From contig NZ_JACIEK010000001.1 of assembly GCF_014196835.1 (NCBI RefSeq), positions 682,001 through 746,000 of the forward strand: 64,000 nt of DNA. Direction: 5' to 3'. This document shows, one piece after another, positions 1 through 9,557 of this stretch. Positions within the stretch are counted from its first letter, which is position 1. Every line of letters starts with the position of its first letter. The position numbers and the translations under genes were made by a program. The notes beneath the pieces were generated by a model that saw only the letters and a program-made list of their open reading frames with translations, was not told the origin of the DNA and searched no databases. Source of the DNA: Aureimonas pseudogalii. GTDB lineage: Bacteria > Pseudomonadota > Alphaproteobacteria > Rhizobiales > Rhizobiaceae.

Positions 1-932
1 GGCGTGCGCTGGTGCAGCCCCTCGGGCACGAGGTCGAGGATCGGGTTGAGGCCGTCGCTCGCCGCGCCGCCCGCCTGCTCGGCGCAGAAGGCCACCGGGT
101 TGGCCTCGTAGCAGAGGCGGATGCGCCCTTGCACGTAGCCCTTCCGGGCGTCGCCGGGATAGAGATAGATGCCGCCGCGCACGAAGATGCGATAGGCGTC
201 GGCCACCATCGAGGCGACCCAGCGCATGTTGAAGTCGCGCCCGCGCGGGCCGTCCGCGCCGGCGAGGCACTCGTCGACGTAGCGCCGCATCGGCGCCTCC
301 CAGTGGCGCTGGTTCGAGGCGTTGATCGAGAATTCCTTCGCCTCTGCGGGGATGGAAACCGTCATCGTCTTGGTGAAGACGTTCGTTTCCGGCGACCAGC
401 CGAAGACATGGGTGCCCTCGCCCGTGGTCATCACGAGGAGAAGCTGCGGCCCGTAGACGAAGAAGCCGGCGGCGAGCTGGCGCCGGCCCGGCTGGCGAAA
501 CACCGTGGCGGGATCGGCGCGGTGCGACGCCTCCACCGGCAGCACCGAAAAGATCGTGCCGATCGAGACGTTGGTCTCGATGTTGGACGAGCCGTCGAGC
601 GGATCGATCGCCAGCGCCAAGGTGCCGGCGGGGTCGATCGAGACGGCCTCGTCCTGCTCCTCCGAGCCGTAGAACGCGACGCCGGCGCTGCGCGCTGCGG
701 CAAGGAACAGGCGGTCGGCCTCGAGGTCGAGCAGCTTCTGGATGTCGCCGCCGCCATTCGCGCCGCCCTCGGGCGCGGAGGCTGCAGCGCCGCCGGCGGT
801 GCCGCCCGTCGATATCAGACGCTGCAGCGAGGCCGCGGCGCCCGACAGCGCCTCGACGAGCCGCGCGACGTCGGCGCGGCTTCCGCCCGCCGATGCGAGG
901 GGGCCGAGATGGTCTTGCAGCGTCGCGGTCAT
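1..932 (-). CDS. fbp: Class 1 fructose-1,6-bisphosphatase, 3' end cut by window
   Basis: Removes the 1-phosphate from fructose-1,6-bisphosphate in gluconeogenesis and the Calvin cycle (cytoplasm). About 310 residues are visible. The metal/substrate signature AIDPLDGSSNI lies near residues 105-115, and the last readable residues ILDLVPEGLHQRTP match the conserved C-terminal segment of the family. Only a short C-terminal tail should be missing. Start is the ATG at 932. A Gly/Ala-rich stretch around residues 43-65 replaces part of the regulatory N-terminus. It is not obviously operonic with the carotenoid genes beside it. Identity is secure; the stop codon is outside the window. Confidence 0.93.
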   Translation of the reverse strand, partial: MTATLQDHLGPLASAGGSRADVARLVEALSGAAASLQRLISTGGTAGGAAASAPEGGANGGGDIQKLLDLEADRLFLAAARSAGVAFYGSEEQDEAVSIDPAGTLALAIDPLDGSSNIETNVSIGTIFSVLPVEASHRADPATVFRQPGRRQLAAGFFVYGPQLLLVMTTGEGTHVFGWSPETNVFTKTMTVSIPAEAKEFSINASNQRHWEAPMRRYVDECLAGADGPRGRDFNMRWVASMVADAYRIFVRGGIYLYPGDARKGYVQGRIRLCYEANPVAFCAEQAGGAASDGLNPILDLVPEGLHQRT

Positions 933-1005
933 GCGTCCTCCGGCGGGCGGTTGCGTGACGTCCGCTTAGCGGAACGAGCGCGGACGCCGCAAACGAAATC
1001 CGGCG

Positions 1006-2049
1006 TCAGGCCGCGCCGGGCTCCGGGATGCCGGCGATCGCCGCCCGGCGCAGGGCGGCGAGATCGGCCGAGCCCGTGCAGAAGCAGGCGATGCGCAGCT
1101 CCTCGACGACGCCGGCGAAATGGCGGGCGGCGGCCTCAGTCGAGACCTCCGCGGCGGCGAGGCTCGCCGCCGCCTGCCCCACCAGGTCGGCGCCGAGCCG
1201 GATCGCCTTGGCCGCGTCCAGCCCGTTGCGGATGCCGCCCGAGCCGATGAGAGTGATCGCCGGGCAGGCGGCGCGCACCGCCGGGATCGCCTGCGCGGTC
1301 GGGATGCCCCAGTCGGCGAAGAGCAGCGCCGTGGCGCGGGCGCGCGGATCGGCGAGGCGCTCGGCCTCGATCGCGGCCCAACTCGTGCCGCCGGCCCCCG
1401 CGACGTCGATCACGGCGACGCCGACATCGGCGAGGCGACGCGCCACGGGGCCCGAGATGCCGGCCCCGACCTCCTTCACCACCACCGGGCGGCCGAGGTC
1501 GAGAACGAGCGATTCGATGCCGGAAAGGATGCCCCGCCAGTTGCGGTCGCCGCCCGGCTGCACGGCCTCCTGCAGCGGGTTGAGATGAACGATCAGCGCG
1601 TCGGCGTCGATCATCTCGACGGCGCGGCGGGCCTCGTCCAGACCGTAGCCGAGGCCGAGCTGCGCGGCGCCGATATTGGCGAGCAGCGGCACGTCCGGCG
1701 CCAGCGCGCGCAGCGACCGGTCGAGCCCGCCGTCGCCGCGGCCTTCCAGCGCGATGCGCTGCGAGCCGACCGCCAGCGCGATGCCGAGCGTCTGAGCGGC
1801 TTCCGCCAGATGTCGGTTGATGCGCGCGGCGCGCTCCGGCCCGCCCGTCATCGAGGAGATGAGAAGCGGTGCCGACAAGCGCCGCCCGAACAGCGTCGCC
1901 GTGAGGTCGATCGCGTCGAGGTCGATCTCCGGCAGGGCGACGTGCTCGAAGCGCAGGGCATCGAAACCCGAATCGGCCCGCCGGCCGGCCCGCGACGGTG
2001 CCAAAACGATATCGAGATGATCACCCTTTCGCGATCGAATGTCGGTCAA
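1006..2049 (-). CDS. fni: Type 2 isopentenyl-diphosphate delta-isomerase (FMN-dependent)
   Basis: Interconverts IPP and DMAPP to supply the carotenoid genes beside it. The protein has the FMN TIM-barrel fold of type 2 isomerases: [11 protein letters not shown] near the start, LLISSMTGG, then [12 protein letters not shown] and [17 protein letters not shown] near the C-terminus. No ATG is usable. I chose the TTG at 2049 ([13 protein letters not shown]), which follows GAGGGCG and gives 347 aa, the usual family length. The frame stays open to a TTG at 2112, which would add 21 residues. It points away from crtE across a 242-bp divergent gap that must hold both promoters. Confidence 0.9.
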   Translation of the reverse strand: MTDIRSRKGDHLDIVLAPSRAGRRADSGFDALRFEHVALPEIDLDAIDLTATLFGRRLSAPLLISSMTGGPERAARINRHLAEAAQTLGIALAVGSQRIALEGRGDGGLDRSLRALAPDVPLLANIGAAQLGLGYGLDEARRAVEMIDADALIVHLNPLQEAVQPGGDRNWRGILSGIESLVLDLGRPVVVKEVGAGISGPVARRLADVGVAVIDVAGAGGTSWAAIEAERLADPRARATALLFADWGIPTAQAIPAVRAACPAITLIGSGGIRNGLDAAKAIRLGADLVGQAAASLAAAEVSTEAAARHFAGVVEELRIACFCTGSADLAALRRAAIAGIPEPGAA

Positions 2050-2291
2050 ATGGTTCGCCCTCGTATCATTGGCTGCGCCGGACCGGCCGTGGGGCAGGCC
2101 GCTTCGCACCAAGCGTCACCGCCGCTTCGCATCCGCGCCCGCTCGTGGCAGTACGTCGTTTCGTCGCATCGCCGGCCCGGTGCGTTCGTCCGGGACTTCC
2201 AGAGCGCGCGGAGCGTGCTAGAAATCCGTATCCGCATTCGGTCGGACATGAAATGGTAGTGCCGTGAAAGCGGGAAAGTGACGACGCCACG

Positions 2292-3230
2292 ATGACAGCC
2301 GAGCCGGACAGTCGCATCGAACTCCTTCAGAGGCGCGTCAACGCGCGACTGGAGGCGCTGATGCCGCCGGTGCTTGCCGGACAGTCGGCGCTCGACCGGG
2401 CCATGCGCGACAGCGTGCTGGCGCCGGGCAAGCGCCTGCGCCCGATCATGGCGCTACTGGTGGCCGAGGATCTCGGCGGCGCAGCCGACGCCGCGCTCGA
2501 TGCCGGCTGCGCGCTCGAGATGGTGCACGCGGCCTCGCTCATCCTCGACGACCTGCCCTGCATGGACGACGCCGAGCTTCGGCGCGGACGCCCGGCGCTG
2601 CACCGCGAGCATGGCGAGGACGTCGCGGTGCTCGCGGCGATCGCGCTGCTCTCGGCGGCCTACGGCACGCTCGCGCGGATCGAGACGCTGGCGGCGGAGC
2701 GGCGCGGTGAGGCCGTGTCGATCCTCGCCGACGCCGTGGGCACGAGCGGGCTCGTCGCCGGCCAGTTCCAGGATCTGCGCGGCGGGCGCGGCCAGCGGCG
2801 CGTTGCCGAGATCGCCGACGCCAACGGATTGAAGACCGGGTCGCTCTTCACCGCCGCGGTGGAGCTCGGCGCGGTGGCGGCCGGGGCCGATGCCGCGACG
2901 CGCCACGATCTGCGTGCCTTCGCCATCGAGATCGGGCTCGCGTTTCAGCTGCTGGACGACCTTCTCGATGGCGGGCCCAGCGCCGTGGCCCTCGGCAAGG
3001 ACGTCGGCAAGGATGCCGGCAAGTCGACCATCGTCTCGCTGATCGGGCCTGCGCAGGTGCGCCGGCACATCGCCCGCCACGTCGAGGCGAGCGAGCGTCG
3101 TCTCGACGCGGTGTTCGGCCCGCGCTCGCGGCTGCATGCGATGGTCGCGGCCATCTTCGAGGGCGCGGGTCTCGCGGACCTCGCCGCCGCGGCGGACGAA
3201 CCGCTGCTCGAACACGAAGCCGCCCGGTAG
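2292..3230 (+). CDS. crtE: Geranylgeranyl diphosphate synthase CrtE
   Basis: Short/medium-chain prenyl synthase making C20 GGPP for phytoene synthesis. It is 312 aa with both aspartate-rich motifs: the first within LILDDLPCMDD (about residues 80-90) and the second within FQLLDDLLDG (about 217-226). The basic patch GKRLRP near residues 37-42 binds IPP diphosphate. The context (crtZ downstream, crtB facing) supports GGPP rather than farnesyl diphosphate synthase. ATG at 2292; the Shine-Dalgarno sequence is weak. It is followed by crtZ after 79 bp on the same strand, so the two are probably co-transcribed. Confidence 0.92.
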   Translation: MTAEPDSRIELLQRRVNARLEALMPPVLAGQSALDRAMRDSVLAPGKRLRPIMALLVAEDLGGAADAALDAGCALEMVHAASLILDDLPCMDDAELRRGRPALHREHGEDVAVLAAIALLSAAYGTLARIETLAAERRGEAVSILADAVGTSGLVAGQFQDLRGGRGQRRVAEIADANGLKTGSLFTAAVELGAVAAGADAATRHDLRAFAIEIGLAFQLLDDLLDGGPSAVALGKDVGKDAGKSTIVSLIGPAQVRRHIARHVEASERRLDAVFGPRSRLHAMVAAIFEGAGLADLAAAADEPLLEHEAAR

Positions 3231-3309
3231 CGCTGCGCAAGCGCCCGGCCGGCGAGGAAACCGAGGGCCGCACGCGGCTTCCCTTTCCGCCAACCTGGAA
3301 GACGACGAC

Positions 3310-3834
3310 ATGGCGAACACTTGGCTCGGCTTCGGCGCGATCGCGATCGCGGTGTTTCTGGTGATGGAATTCGTCGCCTGGGCCGCGCACAAATACATCA
3401 TGCACGGCGACTGGGGCTGGGGCTGGCACGAGAGCCACCACGAGCCGCACGAGGAGCTGTTCGAGAAGAACGACCTCTACGCCGTGGTCTTCGCGGGCTT
3501 CGCCATCGCGCTCTTCGCGCTCGGCCGGTTCGGCGGGCTGCCGGTGGTCACCGCCATCGCCACGGGCATCACGCTCTACGGCCTGTTCTACTTCATCGTG
3601 CATGACGGGCTGGTGCACCAGCGCTGGCCCTTCCGGCACATCCCGCACAAGGGCTATGCCAAGCGTCTCGTGCAGGCGCACCGGCTGCACCATGCCGTGA
3701 AGGGGCGCGAGGGCTGCGTCTCCTTCGGCTTCCTCTATGCGCCGCCGGTGGAGAAGCTCTCAGCCGAATTGAAGGCGTCGGGCCGGGTGCGGGCCGAGCA
3801 ATTGGCCGAGCGCCAGCCGCACGGCCTGAACTGA
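3310..3834 (+). CDS. crtZ: Beta-carotene 3-hydroxylase CrtZ
   Basis: Membrane di-iron hydroxylase that converts beta-carotene through cryptoxanthin to zeaxanthin. It has 174 residues with hydrophobic helices. The histidine clusters that bind the two irons are HKYIMH, HESHHEPH, HDGLVHQRW and HRLHH. The reading frame is open further upstream, but the ATG at 3310 (MANTWLGFGAIAIAV) is the natural start because it places the first membrane helix at the N-terminus. It ends 7 bp from the stop of the convergent crtB gene. Confidence 0.94.
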   Translation: MANTWLGFGAIAIAVFLVMEFVAWAAHKYIMHGDWGWGWHESHHEPHEELFEKNDLYAVVFAGFAIALFALGRFGGLPVVTAIATGITLYGLFYFIVHDGLVHQRWPFRHIPHKGYAKRLVQAHRLHHAVKGREGCVSFGFLYAPPVEKLSAELKASGRVRAEQLAERQPHGLN

Positions 3835-3841
3835 GACGAGT

Positions 3842-4786
3842 TCAGCCGAGGGCGGGCCGACGCCAGAGCGCGGGATCGCGCTCGCTTCCGCCATAGTCGC
3901 GGAAGCGAAGCGCGGTCCAGCCCGCGCCGGCGATGGCGCCGAACTTCTCGCCCTTCGTGGTGGAGATGCGCCGGTCCCCCGCCGCCTCGCCGGCCGCCGT
4001 CAGCTTCAGCCCGATGCGCCGGTAGACCCGCTCCGCCGTGGCGATGGCCCAGGCCGAGCGGCGCGGCAGCGCGTCGACGCCGATTCGCGCGGAAGCGTAG
4101 TAGGGCTCGGCCGCCGCCACCAGCCGCGCCCGCAGCCGCGCGATGTTGGCCGCATGGCGAGGATCGGCGAGATCGGCCGGCGACACCCCTTCTTCGGCGA
4201 GCCAGTCGAGCGGCAGATAGACCCGCCCCTCGGCGGCATCCTCCACCACGTCGCGCGCGATGTTGGTGAGCTGGAAGGCGAGGCCGAGGTCGGCGGCGCG
4301 GTCGAGCACGCCCTCGTCGCGCGCGCCCATGATGCCGGCCATCATCACGCCGACGACGCCCGCCACGCGCCAGCAATAGACCATGAGCTCGTCGAGCGTC
4401 CGGTAGCGGCACCCCGCCACGTCGTCGGCGAAGCCCGCGAGATGCTCGTCGAGCAGCGCCGGCGACAGGTTCGCGCGCCCGGCCACCGCCGCTAGCGCAT
4501 GAAAGGCCGGATCGAGCTCGGCGAGGCGCCCGTCGAGCGCCGCGTGCGTGTCGCGCCGAAGCCCTTCGATGCGCTCGACAGGCGTGAGAGACGAGGCGAC
4601 GCGCCCGCGTCCGCCCTCCTGCCCGTCCACCACGTCGTCGCAATGGCGGCACCAGGCGTAGAGCATCATCACGCGCTCGCGCGTCTCGCGGTCGAAGAGG
4701 CGCGCGGCCGCGGCGAAGCTCTTGGACCCCGCCGCGATCGAGCGGGCCGCGAAGGCGGCGACGTCGCCCGGTGTCTCCTTCGGCAT
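3842..4786 (-). CDS. crtB: Phytoene synthase CrtB
   Basis: Condenses two GGPP molecules head-to-head to 15-cis-phytoene. It is 314 aa and belongs to the squalene/phytoene synthase family. The two aspartate-rich motifs are visible: CRHCDDVVDG near residue 45-55 and NIARDVVEDAAEGRVYLP near 175-192. It is the last gene of the minus-strand unit crtX-crtY-crtI-crtB, starting 2 bp after the crtI stop, which suggests translational coupling. Confidence 0.94.
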   Translation of the reverse strand: MPKETPGDVAAFAARSIAAGSKSFAAAARLFDRETRERVMMLYAWCRHCDDVVDGQEGGRGRVASSLTPVERIEGLRRDTHAALDGRLAELDPAFHALAAVAGRANLSPALLDEHLAGFADDVAGCRYRTLDELMVYCWRVAGVVGVMMAGIMGARDEGVLDRAADLGLAFQLTNIARDVVEDAAEGRVYLPLDWLAEEGVSPADLADPRHAANIARLRARLVAAAEPYYASARIGVDALPRRSAWAIATAERVYRRIGLKLTAAGEAAGDRRISTTKGEKFGAIAGAGWTALRFRDYGGSERDPALWRRPALG

Positions 4787-4788
4787 CG

Positions 4789-6339
4789 TCAGGCCGCCCG
4801 CTCGCCGAGAATGAGGCCGGCCGTGGCCTTGGCCGAGCCGACGACGCCCGGCACCCCGGCGCCGGGATGCGTGCCCGCGCCCACGAAGAACAGGTTGTCG
4901 ATGGCGCGGTCACGGTTGTGGGTGCGGAACCACGCCGACTGCGTCAGCACCGGGTCGAGCGAGAAGGCCGAGCCGTGATGGGCGTTCAGCTCCGACTGGA
5001 AGTCGAGCGGCGTGAAGATGCGGCTAGTCACGAGATCGGCCTTGAGGCCGGGCATGTAGCGCTCTTCGAGATAGTCGAAGATGCGGTCCCGGTATTTCGG
5101 GCCCTCGACCGTCCAGTCGATGTCGGCGTTGCCGAGATGGGGAACGGGCGAGAGCACGTAGTAGCTGCCCATGCCCTCGGGCGCGAGCGAGGGGTCGGTG
5201 GCGCAGGGGCTGTGGAGATAGAGCGAGAAGTCGCCGGCGAGTTCCTTGCCCTTGAAGATCTCGTCGATGAGGGCTCGGTAGCGCGCGCCGAAGAGCACCG
5301 TGTGGTGGCGAAGCTGCGGCTGGTGGCGCTTCAGCCCGAAATAGATGACGAAGAGGGACATCGAGAAGCGCTTGGACTTCAGTCGCCTGGCTTCCTTCGT
5401 GCCGCGCGTCGTCGCGCCCAGAAGCGTTTCGTAGGTGTGCACGATGTCGGCGTTGGAAGCCACGAGATCCCCGGCGAAGCGGCGTCCGTCATGGGTGCGC
5501 ACGCCCGTGGCGCGCTCGCCCGCCGTTTCGATCTCGGCGACCTCGGCGTTCAGCTCCACCCGCCCGCCGATGTCCTCGAAGAGCTTCATCATGCCGCGTA
5601 CGAGCGCGCCGGTGCCGCCCTTCGGGAACCAGACGCCCCATTCGCGCTCGAGCGCGTGGATCAGCGCGTAGATCGAGGAGGTCGCGAACGGATTGCCGCC
5701 GACGAGCAGCGAGTGGAACGAGAAGGCCTGCCGCAGCTGCTCGTCCTCGATGAACTCGGCGACCTTGGCATAGACCGAGCGCCACGCCTGCAGCTTGGCG
5801 AGCTGCGGTCCGGCGCGGATCATGTCGCGGAAGTGGAGGAAGGGCACGGTGCCGAGCTTCAGGTAGCCTTCGCGGAAGACCTCGCGCGAATAGGCGAGGA
5901 AGCGCCGGTAGCCCTCGACGTCGGCCGGGTTCTTGGCGAGGATCTGCCGGTCGAGCTCGTCCTGGTCGTTGGCGTAGTCGAAGGCGTAGCCGTCCTCCCA
6001 GCAGAGCCTATAGAACGGGCTGACGGGCAAAAGCTCGACATAGTCCTCCATCCGCCGGCCGGCCGCCGTCCAGAGTTCCACGAGGGCCGTCGGGTCGGTG
6101 ATCACCGTCGGCCCGGCGTCGAAGACGAAGCCCTGGTCCTCGTAGACGTAGGCGCGCCCGCCCGGCTTGTCGCGCTTCTCCAGAAGCGTCGTCTGGATGC
6201 CGGCGGCCTGCAGGCGAATCGCCAGCGACAGGCCGCCGAAGCCGGAGCCGATCACCACGGCGGTGCGCGGATCGGCCCCGGCGCGCCCAGCGGCGCGCGC
6301 GGGAACCGGCGACGGGGCGGCGGTCGAATGTGCGGTCAT
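4789..6339 (-). CDS. crtI: Phytoene desaturase CrtI
   Basis: FAD-dependent desaturase turning phytoene into lycopene. It is 516 aa. The N-terminal dinucleotide fold VVIGSGFGGLSLAIRLQAAG begins near residue 28 and is followed by LLEKRDKPGGRAYVYEDQGF. The C-terminal bacterial-type desaturase signature GAGTHPGAGVPGVVGSAKA is intact. Its start overlaps the crtY stop in an ATGA arrangement, so it is read from the same message as crtX and crtY. Confidence 0.95.
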   Translation of the reverse strand: MTAHSTAAPSPVPARAAGRAGADPRTAVVIGSGFGGLSLAIRLQAAGIQTTLLEKRDKPGGRAYVYEDQGFVFDAGPTVITDPTALVELWTAAGRRMEDYVELLPVSPFYRLCWEDGYAFDYANDQDELDRQILAKNPADVEGYRRFLAYSREVFREGYLKLGTVPFLHFRDMIRAGPQLAKLQAWRSVYAKVAEFIEDEQLRQAFSFHSLLVGGNPFATSSIYALIHALEREWGVWFPKGGTGALVRGMMKLFEDIGGRVELNAEVAEIETAGERATGVRTHDGRRFAGDLVASNADIVHTYETLLGATTRGTKEARRLKSKRFSMSLFVIYFGLKRHQPQLRHHTVLFGARYRALIDEIFKGKELAGDFSLYLHSPCATDPSLAPEGMGSYYVLSPVPHLGNADIDWTVEGPKYRDRIFDYLEERYMPGLKADLVTSRIFTPLDFQSELNAHHGSAFSLDPVLTQSAWFRTHNRDRAIDNLFFVGAGTHPGAGVPGVVGSAKATAGLILGERAA

Positions 6340-7496
6340 TCCTCGTCCTTCAACGTCCGGCGAGCCGCGAGCACGCGAATCGCGCTGCGGATCGAGATCG
6401 GAGGTTTACCCGCGAAGATGCGGATCTTGTCGCGGACATCGAGACGTGCGGCGTAGAACCGCGCCACCAGCGGATCGGGCAGCCGGTAGAAATGCTCGAG
6501 GATGCGGTAGCGCTCCTCCGGCCGTCCGGCCAGGAAGAGCAGCCGGTTCAGCAGCCGGAAATAGGCGCGGTCCTGCCAGAGATTGCGGGCATGCGCCGAG
6601 AGAAGTCGCGCCAGCGAGGGCGAGCCGAGATCGGGCAGCGCGGCCACGAGATCGGCGACATGCACGGCGTCGGGCAGCGAATAGCCGGTGGTCGGGTGGA
6701 ACAGCGCCCGTGCGAGACCGACCGTCGGCACGCCGGCGGCCTCCTCGACCAGCCCTTCGATGCGCCCGTCGAGCGCGATCGGCAGGATGCCGTGTTCTTC
6801 GCGCATCAGCGTGGCGAGCCGCCAGCCCGCGCTCGCGGCGTAGTCGGCGATGGAGCGGCGCAGGCTCTCGGTATCGAGCGCCTCGCCATCGGCATAGTAG
6901 GTGTCCTCGATGAGGAGGCGCGTCGGCGAGAAGGGCAGCACGTAGACGAAGCGGTAGCCGTCGCGCTGGGGCACGGTGGCGTCCATCACGATCGGGTGCG
7001 CGAGGCCGTGCGGCTCGGCGAGCTCCCATTCCTGGCCGAGGAACTTCTGGAAGCCGAGGCGCAGGTGCCGGCTCGCGCGGTGACCGCGCCCGTCGATCAC
7101 GGCGCGCCCCGCGAAGACCCGCCCGTCCTCCAGCGTCACGCGGTCCGGCGTCAGCGCGGCGATGCGCGCGCCGAGCACAAGCCGGTCGCCGAGGCGTTCG
7201 GTGAGGAGCGCGCGGAAGCGCTCCGACGAGACCGAGGCGTAGCCGGTGGCGACGGCGCGTTTACGCTTGGGGAAACGCACCTCGTAGGTCGGCCAGCGAT
7301 GCGCCACGAAGGGCTCGATCCAGGCGTGCTCGGCCGGCGAGAGATCGCCGTCGTGGAAGCTCCAGGTGTGGTTGCCGCCGAGCGAGGTGCCGCCCTCCAG
7401 CACGACGACCCGCAAATCCGGCCGGCGCTCGGCGAGGCGATAGGCGATGAGGCCGTTGGCGAGGCCGCCGCCGGCGAGGACGAGATCGTGCGTCAT
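6336..7496 (-). CDS. crtY: Lycopene beta-cyclase CrtY
   Basis: Cyclises both ends of lycopene to beta-carotene, using FAD non-oxidatively. It is 386 aa. The N-terminal Rossmann motif LVLAGGGLANGLIAYRL starts at residue 5, and GGNHTWSFHDGDLS is the CrtY-type signature. The frame remains open far upstream, but the ATG at 7496 overlaps the crtX stop (ATGA) and places the FAD motif at the very N-terminus as in homologues. Position between crtX and crtI matches zeaxanthin clusters of the crtXYIB order. Confidence 0.94.
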   Translation of the reverse strand: MTHDLVLAGGGLANGLIAYRLAERRPDLRVVVLEGGTSLGGNHTWSFHDGDLSPAEHAWIEPFVAHRWPTYEVRFPKRKRAVATGYASVSSERFRALLTERLGDRLVLGARIAALTPDRVTLEDGRVFAGRAVIDGRGHRASRHLRLGFQKFLGQEWELAEPHGLAHPIVMDATVPQRDGYRFVYVLPFSPTRLLIEDTYYADGEALDTESLRRSIADYAASAGWRLATLMREEHGILPIALDGRIEGLVEEAAGVPTVGLARALFHPTTGYSLPDAVHVADLVAALPDLGSPSLARLLSAHARNLWQDRAYFRLLNRLLFLAGRPEERYRILEHFYRLPDPLVARFYAARLDVRDKIRIFAGKPPISIRSAIRVLAARRTLKDEE

Positions 7497-8758
7497 GCCA
7501 GAGCCAGTTCGCGTGAGTACGAGGCGCTGGCGGCGAAGCGCTCGACGAGCTCGGCGGCGCGCTCGGCCCCGCCGGCTCCGCGGATCTCGGCGCCGATGGC
7601 CCGGGCACGCGCCGCGAAGCGCGGCTCGCCGTGAAGCCGGCGCAGCGCCGCCACGACGTCGTCGACATCCAGCCGCCGGCGCGCCAGCCGCAGGCCCGCG
7701 CCGTGATGCAGGAGGCGGGCGGCGACGCCGGGCTGGTCGTAGGCGATGGGAATGGCGAGCACGGGCACGCCGGCCTCCACCGCATCGAGCGCGGTGTTGA
7801 GCCCGCCATGGCTGACGCAGAGGTCGGCGAGCGCCAGCATCGCGCGCTGGGGCAGGAAGTCGGTGACAAGATCGGCGTCGATCGAGGCGGCCTGCTCGAC
7901 CGACAAGCGTCCGCAATGGGCGACAACGAGATGCCAGCCGAGCCGGCGGCAGGCGCGCGCCACGGCGTGGAAGATGGAGAGCCGATGTCCCTGAAGGGTG
8001 CCGAGCGAACAGAACACCAGCGGCACGCCCGGGCGGCGCGCGAAGGGCAACACGAGACCGCCAATCTCGACCGCCTCGGTGGAGCGGAACGGGCCGACCG
8101 CGAAATGGCGCGGGCTCGGCGGGCGGGGGAAATCGAAGCCGGGCACGGTCTGCGCGATCGTGGCGAGGGGCGAGAGACATTCCTCCAGCCGCGAGCGGGA
8201 ACGGAGGCCGAAGCGCTGCGCCGCCGACTGGATCGCCTCGCGCTGGCGATGGAGCAGCAGGCGCGAGACGCGCTCGCCGCCGCGGTTGCGCTTCAGGCCT
8301 TCAGGGCTGGGATCGTAGGGCCATCCGAGAAAGGGCGAAGGCAGGCTCGGATGCGGATCGATCGGCAGGGCCGCAGCCACCGAGAGGAACGGCAGGCCGA
8401 GATGCTCGGCCAGCAGCCCGCCGGCAGGCTCCATCTGGTCGGCGAGGACGATTTCGGCGCCGATCCGGCGCAGGATGGCGGGTCCACCGTCGCAAAGTGC
8501 GCGCGTGCGGTCGGCGCTGGCGCGAACGGTGCGCAGGATGCCGAACAGCCCGGCCGGATTGCGCCCCGGGCTGCGGCACGGCGTGCGCACCGCGCCGACC
8601 TCCTCGACCCCGAACCCACCGGCCTCGACGAGCGCGCCGCCCCCGGCGTTGAGGAGGAAGCTCACCGTATGCCCGCGCCGCAGCAACGCTCCGCCGATCG
8701 CCTCGAAGGCGCGCACGTGACTGTGGAACGGAGGGCAGATCAGGGCGTGGTGGGTCAT
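7493..8758 (-). CDS. crtX: Zeaxanthin glucosyltransferase CrtX
   Basis: GT1-family enzyme that transfers glucose from UDP-glucose to the 3/3'-hydroxyls of zeaxanthin. Start MTHHALICPPFHSHVRAFEA at 8758 gives 421 aa and the expected N-terminal acceptor domain. An alternative start at 8842 would add 28 residues with no family resemblance. The nucleotide-sugar binding segment runs from SLGTLQGH to CVSHGGLNTALDAVEAGVP, with the donor residues near 300-320. It is the first gene of crtX-Y-I-B, so the operon promoter should lie in the 213-bp divergent gap at 8759-8971. Confidence 0.9.
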   Translation of the reverse strand: MTHHALICPPFHSHVRAFEAIGGALLRRGHTVSFLLNAGGGALVEAGGFGVEEVGAVRTPCRSPGRNPAGLFGILRTVRASADRTRALCDGGPAILRRIGAEIVLADQMEPAGGLLAEHLGLPFLSVAAALPIDPHPSLPSPFLGWPYDPSPEGLKRNRGGERVSRLLLHRQREAIQSAAQRFGLRSRSRLEECLSPLATIAQTVPGFDFPRPPSPRHFAVGPFRSTEAVEIGGLVLPFARRPGVPLVFCSLGTLQGHRLSIFHAVARACRRLGWHLVVAHCGRLSVEQAASIDADLVTDFLPQRAMLALADLCVSHGGLNTALDAVEAGVPVLAIPIAYDQPGVAARLLHHGAGLRLARRRLDVDDVVAALRRLHGEPRFAARARAIGAEIRGAGGAERAAELVERFAASASYSRELALA

Positions 8759-8971
8759 CGGATCGGGGAAGGGCCAGACGGCGGAGAATCGATCGCCTCG
8801 CCGGAACGGACGTTCGACGGGGCCTTCCGTTCGTTTTGGCACAATGCCGGCAAAAGGAAAGGGATGCCGACGGCTGGTTCCCGCACGGGCTCGTGTGTGG
8901 GGCTCGCACCGACGTCACGCAACCCTTTTTCCGGGCGGCGCGTTGGAGACCCAGCATCACAGCGAGACGAG

Positions 8972-9553
8972 ATGACCCACACCACCAACGCCGTTCCCGC
9001 CTTGCGGGCGAGAGGCTGGCTTTCCAGCGCAGCCGGTCAGACGGCGGTGGGTCTGGCGATCGTACTCGCCATGGCCTCCTGGCTCGACGTGATGGGGCGC
9101 CCGATGCTCTGCGAATGCGGCACGGTGGCGTGGTGGGACGGCGATCCCCGCTCGCCCGGCGCCTCGCAGCAATTCGCCGACTGGTTCTCCGCGCTCCACG
9201 TGATGTTCGGCATGGCGCTGTTCGCCTTCCTCGACCGGATGCGCCCGAACTGGCCGACGTCGTGGAAGCTGCTCGCCACCCTCGCCTCCTCCGCGGTCTG
9301 GGAGATCGCCGAGAACACGCCGATGATCATCGCGATGTTCGGGCAGGCCGAGGGCGCGCCGGCCTACGAGGGCGACAGCATTCTCAACGCGCTTGGCGAC
9401 ACGCTCTTCGTGGTGGCCGGTTTCTTCGTCTGCCGGGCGACGTCCTGGCCGGCGCGCATCGCGGTCGCCGTGGCGCTGGAGGCGGCGATCGCCTTCGCGA
9501 TCTCCGACGGGTTCGTGCTGGGAACGCTGCGGCTCGTCGGCATCACGGTCTGA
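8972..9553 (+). CDS. DUF2585 (UPF0314) membrane protein
   Basis: Conserved inner-membrane protein typical of Rhizobiales; function unknown. The ATG at 8972 (MTHTTNAVPALRARGWL) gives 193 aa. The frame is open upstream but overlaps crtX. It has about four hydrophobic helices, starting with QTAVGLAIVLAMASWL, then SALHVMFGMALFAFL, a VWEIAENTPMII segment and DTLFVVAGFFV. The ENTP motif and the CECGTVAWWDG segment are characteristic of the family. Divergent from crtX. No functional link to pigment synthesis can be inferred beyond position. Confidence 0.75.
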   Translation: MTHTTNAVPALRARGWLSSAAGQTAVGLAIVLAMASWLDVMGRPMLCECGTVAWWDGDPRSPGASQQFADWFSALHVMFGMALFAFLDRMRPNWPTSWKLLATLASSAVWEIAENTPMIIAMFGQAEGAPAYEGDSILNALGDTLFVVAGFFVCRATSWPARIAVAVALEAAIAFAISDGFVLGTLRLVGITV

Positions 9554-9557
9554 CGCC

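Noticed and set aside
12-1250. Long open frame on the plus strand over the start of the window
   Set aside because: It is the antisense of fructose-1,6-bisphosphatase and of fni; the minus-strand translation carries family motifs, the plus strand none.
8759-8971. TGGCAC-like sequence resembling half of a sigma-54 promoter upstream of crtX
   Set aside because: The matching TTGC element is missing at the required spacing.
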